This document shows positions 32,043 through 33,082 of a stretch of DNA of 33,082 nt, in pieces. Under the pieces are notes generated by a model. That model saw only the letters and a list, made by a program, of their open reading frames with translations. It made no database searches and was not told the origin of the DNA. Both the position numbers and the translations under genes were made by a program. Source of the DNA: Bacillota bacterium (GTDB lineage Bacteria > Bacillota > Clostridia > Clostridiales > Clostridiaceae); the NCBI GenBank assembly GCA_017861315.1, contig JAGFXP010000020.1, positions 1-33,082 on the forward strand. The letters run 5' to 3'. Each line of letters opens with the position of its first letter. Position 1 is the stretch's first letter.

Positions 32043-33082
32043 TTGAAATTCAAGAAACCCTATATGCGACTGCAGACCAGGATAACTATACTGGTCTGCG
32101 CCGTTGTGGCGATGGCGCTGTTTGTCACAGATTTCATCATCAGCCAAAGAATTGCTGAAAACACGCAAAATCAAATAGAGGAGAAGGCTACTGACATCGG
32201 GCACATAGTCGCCCGCTCGCCGCTGGTTATAGACGCGCTCTCCGGGAAAGCGGATGAGAGCCTGATCCAGAGCTATGCAGCCGAAATCCAGGGAATCACT
32301 GATGTGGAGTTCATTGTCGTGATGGACATGGACGGGACAAGGAAGTCCCATCCGGATCCCGGGAAATTGGGGCAGCCTTTTGTCGGAGGTGACGAGAAGG
32401 AGGCTCTGAAGGGAAACGAATATATTTCCACCGCGGAAGGAACGCTGGGCCCTTCCCTCAGATTCTTCACCCCGATATATTCCGAAGACGGGACTCAGCT
32501 AGGGGCGGTCTCAGTGGGAGTGCTTATGGGTGATGTTAAGAATGCAGTCTCGCAGAGCAAAGAGGTGATCTACGTATGCATCGTGTTGGGTCTTGTCTTA
32601 GGGGTGATAGGAGCCATGCTCCTGGCAGAAAACGTCAAGAAGACGCTGTTCGGACTTGAGCCTCACTCCATAGCCAAGCTCCTGGAGGAGCGTAACGCCA
32701 TGCTTGAGTCCGTAAGGGAAGGTATACTGGCGGTGGACAGGGAGCATAACGTTACGCTGGTAAACGCCGAAGCGGGCAAGCTTTTCAGCAGGGCCGGAAT
32801 CAAGGAAAACCCCGTAGGAAAAAAGGTAGAGGACACCATACCAAATACTGGAATGATGCACGTGCTCGAAACAGGAAATGCTGAACTGGATCAGCAGCAG
32901 GACCTGAACGGCATAGTGCTTCTCACCAACCGTATACCGGTCAGGGTCAACGGAGAGGTCGTGGGGGTCATTGCGACCTTCCGCGACAAAACGGAGATCA
33001 AGCTCCTTGCCGAGCAGCTTACAGGGGTTAAACTCTACGCCGAGGCGCTCAGGGCGCAGACCCATGAATTCATGAACAAGCT
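32043..33082 (+). CDS. CitA/DcuS-family sensor histidine kinase (3' end beyond the window)
   Basis: The frame stays open to the right edge; 346 codons are present. The start is a TTG at 32043 with GGAGG 8 bases upstream. Order: membrane helix ITILVCAVVAMALFVTDFII (about 14-33); extracellular PAS-like (sCache) domain with SHPDPGKLGQPFVGGDEKEAL in pieces and STAEGTLGPSLRFFTPIY in pieces, the citrate/C4-dicarboxylate sensor signature; second membrane helix (about 175-195); cytosolic PAS domain (about 220-320); and the dimerisation segment RAQTHEFMNK with the phosphoacceptor histidine, after which the window ends. The response regulator would be expected further right. Ligand (citrate, malate, fumarate or other) cannot be fixed. 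Confidence 0.9.
   Translation, partial: MKFKKPYMRLQTRITILVCAVVAMALFVTDFIISQRIAENTQNQIEEKATDIGHIVARSPLVIDALSGKADESLIQSYAAEIQGITDVEFIVVMDMDGTRKSHPDPGKLGQPFVGGDEKEALKGNEYISTAEGTLGPSLRFFTPIYSEDGTQLGAVSVGVLMGDVKNAVSQSKEVIYVCIVLGLVLGVIGAMLLAENVKKTLFGLEPHSIAKLLEERNAMLESVREGILAVDREHNVTLVNAEAGKLFSRAGIKENPVGKKVEDTIPNTGMMHVLETGNAELDQQQDLNGIVLLTNRIPVRVNGEVVGVIATFRDKTEIKLLAEQLTGVKLYAEALRAQTHEFMNK

Overview
The window comes from a Gram-positive, very probably anaerobic member of the Bacillota (Clostridia-like). The basis is strong AGGAGG-type ribosome binding sites, sigma-A promoters, heavy use of AGG (Arg) and ATA (Ile), and a set of genes typical of amino-acid-fermenting clostridia: diaminopropionate ammonia-lyase, a long clostridial-type glutamine synthetase, an ANTAR regulator and a glycine riboswitch. 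It reads as chromosomal. I saw no insertion sequence, phage gene, CRISPR array, tRNA or rRNA.

Layout. 1-472: leftward 5' part of a PD-(D/E)XK-helicase-like protein. 597-3914: nudC, an overlapping conserved gene, recQ and a terminator. 4065-7494: CNNM/CorC transporter, ArAE-type membrane protein, and a cytosolic reductive-dehalogenase-like Fe-S protein. 7518-9112: pyrB-pyrI behind a PyrR-type attenuator. 9137-13640: YitT protein, YheO-like regulator, convergent dpaL, and a divergent NCS2 purine permease. 13703-20400: ribose operon rbsK-D-A-C-B, then a LacI-type regulator and transaldolase. 20412-21188: leftward extradiol-dioxygenase-family protein. 21320-27618: nitrogen island (amtB-glnK1, long glutamine synthetase, glnK2-glnA-ANTAR regulator). 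27790-29439: pyrG. 29454-31349: tandem glycine riboswitch, terminator, lipB-lipA. 31417-33082: DUF1232, DUF4177 and a CitA/DcuS-type sensor kinase that runs off the end.

The most interesting part is the nitrogen island. amtB and the long glutamine synthetase gene are preceded by a near-identical 71-bp promoter block (63 of 71 positions by my count). Each has a strong intrinsic terminator in its leader whose 5' arm overlaps a small hairpin with the hexaloop AACGAC or AACGGC. The pattern A at loop position 1 and G at position 4 is the hallmark I recall for ANTAR-protein RNA targets. An ANTAR response regulator lies directly downstream of glnA, 3.7 kb away. The likely circuit is an ANTAR regulator made with glnA that antiterminates amtB-glnK1 and the second glutamine synthetase. 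A cre-like box centred at about -57.5 in both promoters suggests an additional carbon input. Both PII proteins lack the uridylylated tyrosine.

Other regulatory RNAs: the glycine riboswitch in front of lipB-lipA would tie lipoate attachment to glycine supply, which makes sense for lipoylation of glycine cleavage H protein. The pyrB leader holds mutually exclusive hairpins of the PyrR type. The rbs promoter carries a perfect cre match and a 16-bp perfect palindrome. All functional statements are from reading the sequence; no database search was run.
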